DNA of 7,498 nt from Candidatus Thorarchaeota archaeon (GTDB lineage: Archaea; Asgardarchaeota; Thorarchaeia; Thorarchaeales; Thorarchaeaceae). Positions 6,243 to 7,498 of the stretch are shown here, piece by piece. The notes under the pieces are model-generated. The model saw only the letters and a list, made by a program, of their open reading frames with translations, ran no database searches and was not told the DNA's origin. Both the position numbers and the translations under genes were made by a program. Location: positions 1 to 7,498 of the forward strand of contig JAEOST010000546.1 in assembly GCA_016840245.1 (NCBI GenBank), given 5' to 3'. Positions within the stretch are counted from its first letter, which is position 1; each line of letters starts with the position of its first letter.

Positions 6243-7498
6243 ATGAGTCAGAGTAAGCACGCACATCTGAAGAACATCAGAATAGCAGCATACCTCATGA
6301 TTCTAGTTATCACTCTAAGTGCATTTACAGTTGTTCCAACAGTTCCCATCCACACAGCGCAGTCCACGGCACCAGAAGATAAGATAGATGATACGCTACT
6401 GATGGAAACCAATCCAGATGAACAACAGGACGTACTGATTAGCTACAACAAAGAAGCTACCGAGTTTAAGGCCCAGAATGCAGTAGCCCTGGCTGACAGC
6501 GCTGCAGAGTTCATTGACACGTTTCCGGAGCTTAGCATGATACATGTAAAGATGGTCACCAGTGCTATCACTGATGTTGCTAAACAGGACTTTATTGAGA
6601 AGATATGGTCCAACGAACCAAGGGAAGTGACCTTGCTCTCTGCACCGATTGAAGAGCCTACAGGTGATGACGAATACATGTCACCGGTCGATACCATCGG
6701 TGCTAGAGACCTCTGGGAACAAGGATACAACGGGTCAGGGATTGTCATTGCCGTTCTTGATACTGGTGTTGATATCATGAGCCCTGACTTGACAGTCAAT
6801 GCATTTGCGTCATTTGTTGAGGGTGACTCACTTCCTCTGGACACTGATGGACATGGTACCTATGCCGCCTCAATTGCAGCAGGCTCAGGTAATAGGTCCA
6901 GTGGCTTGTACGCGGGTATTGCACCAGGAGCCACCCTTCTAGGAGCGAAAGTCATCCTTGCAGGTCTGGCAGTTCCAAGTTGGATAGTCTCAGGTATTGA
7001 ATGGGCTTCAAGCCATGGTGCGGACATCATTCTCATGCCATTCAATACATTTGGCGCTCCTGGCGATGCAGTGGACAAGGCGATTCAGGAGGTCACTGAG
7101 AAGGGTATCTTTGTGGTGGCAGCCTCAGGGGATGATGGTCCGGCATACCTTACTATAATGTCGCCGGGAGGCTCAAAGGCCGCATTCACGGTAGGAGCAT
7201 ATGACACAGAAGCAGCAGAGATTCCTGCATTCTCAGGACGTGGCCCCACTTTTGAGATGACTTCAAAACCGGATGCTGTTGCACCTGGTGTTGGTATTAT
7301 TGGAGCCAAGAATGGAGGTCCAGGAGGAACACTCAGTATTGGTGGCCTAGACTTGGGGAATCTTCTAGGTGGAGATCTTGGAAGTATTGACTTAGGTGGT
7401 CTAACTGGCGATATCGACATGGGAGCTCTTGGTGGACTGACTGGAGGCGGCGCATTTGGTGAAGACGTCAATGAGAACTATACACGTGCAGATTCAAC
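6243..7498 (+). CDS. Secreted subtilisin-like serine protease (S8 family), cut off by the right edge
   Basis: The first 418 residues are visible. The N-terminus has a basic stretch and a hydrophobic core (about 15-35) followed by HTAQS, a plausible signal peptide or anchor. Residues about 62-134 look like an I9-type propeptide (DVLISYN onward). The peptidase domain starts near 148. Catalytic Asp173 lies in VIAVLDTGVD and catalytic His204 in DGHGTYAA. The block after PDAVAPGVGII is normally followed by GTSMA with the catalytic Ser, but here a Gly/Leu/Asp-rich insert intervenes and the Ser lies outside the window. Two further departures are seen: AASGDDG, with Asp297 at the oxyanion Asn position, and ADIILMPF, where subtilisins have a DVINMSLG-like strand. 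The gene starts 7 bases after the ATPase stop. Its weak ribosome site (AAGTGATG) overlaps that stop, so it is probably cotranscribed with the exporter. It acts outside the membrane. Confidence 0.88.
   Translation, partial: MSQSKHAHLKNIRIAAYLMILVITLSAFTVVPTVPIHTAQSTAPEDKIDDTLLMETNPDEQQDVLISYNKEATEFKAQNAVALADSAAEFIDTFPELSMIHVKMVTSAITDVAKQDFIEKIWSNEPREVTLLSAPIEEPTGDDEYMSPVDTIGARDLWEQGYNGSGIVIAVLDTGVDIMSPDLTVNAFASFVEGDSLPLDTDGHGTYAASIAAGSGNRSSGLYAGIAPGATLLGAKVILAGLAVPSWIVSGIEWASSHGADIILMPFNTFGAPGDAVDKAIQEVTEKGIFVVAASGDDGPAYLTIMSPGGSKAAFTVGAYDTEAAEIPAFSGRGPTFEMTSKPDAVAPGVGIIGAKNGGPGGTLSIGGLDLGNLLGGDLGSIDLGGLTGDIDMGALGGLTGGGAFGEDVNENYTRADS
7341..7460 (+). repeat. Gly/Leu/Asp-rich repeat segment within the protease gene
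   Basis: Residues 367-406 consist of imperfect units built around LGG, DLG and IDxG, such as GGLDLG, LLGGDLG, SIDLGGLTG, DIDMGALGGLTG and GGGAFG. The DNA also repeats, with GGTGGTCTAACTGG and GGTGGACTGACTGG as the closest pair. The segment lies between the VAPGV block and the expected catalytic Ser block, a place where ordinary subtilisins have only a short loop. Confidence 0.7.

Noticed and set aside
7085..7471. Minus-strand proline-rich open frame of 128 codons
   Set aside because: It is the antisense reading of the Gly-rich protease segment; Gly codons GGN read as Pro-rich on the opposite strand, and no start signals are present.

Overview
The window reads as a piece of an archaeal chromosome carrying five protein genes, two of them cut by the window edges. 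The archaeal call rests on TATA-like boxes in place of bacterial -10/-35 elements, one box about 26 bases upstream of an ATG (a leaderless arrangement), a TPR protein ending in a zinc ribbon, and the general style of the ABC and subtilase proteins. My best guess is a mesophilic Asgard-type lineage such as Thorarchaeota, but that is an inference from gene style and cannot be proved from this sequence.

Layout: the left half (1-3149) is on the minus strand and the right half (3359-7498) on the plus strand, separated by a 209-base divergent intergenic region. On the minus strand an 816-residue protein comes first (TTG start, 3149 to 699). It resembles six-hairpin (alpha/alpha)6-barrel glycosidases and is interrupted by an acidic, proline-rich spacer. 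It is followed 40 bases later by a TPR/zinc-ribbon protein that runs off the left edge.

On the plus strand, three tightly packed genes look like one operon. They are an ABC-2 type permease (391 aa), an ABC ATPase (562 aa) with an uncharacterised N-terminal extension of about 245 residues, and a secreted subtilisin-like protease that runs off the right edge. Gaps between them are 12 and 7 bases.

The most interesting unit is this exporter-plus-protease operon. The protease keeps the Asp and His of the catalytic triad. It has Asp where subtilisins have the oxyanion-hole Asn, an altered substrate-strand motif, and a Gly/Leu/Asp-rich repeat insert just before the place where the catalytic Ser should lie. 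The permease has a Gly-rich segment of similar composition right after its first membrane helix, probably on the outer face. A working hypothesis is that the ABC pair exports a substrate that the protease processes or binds outside the cell. The catalytic Ser, the most decisive residue, is beyond the window.

No tRNA, rRNA, CRISPR array, insertion sequence or clear intrinsic terminator was seen.
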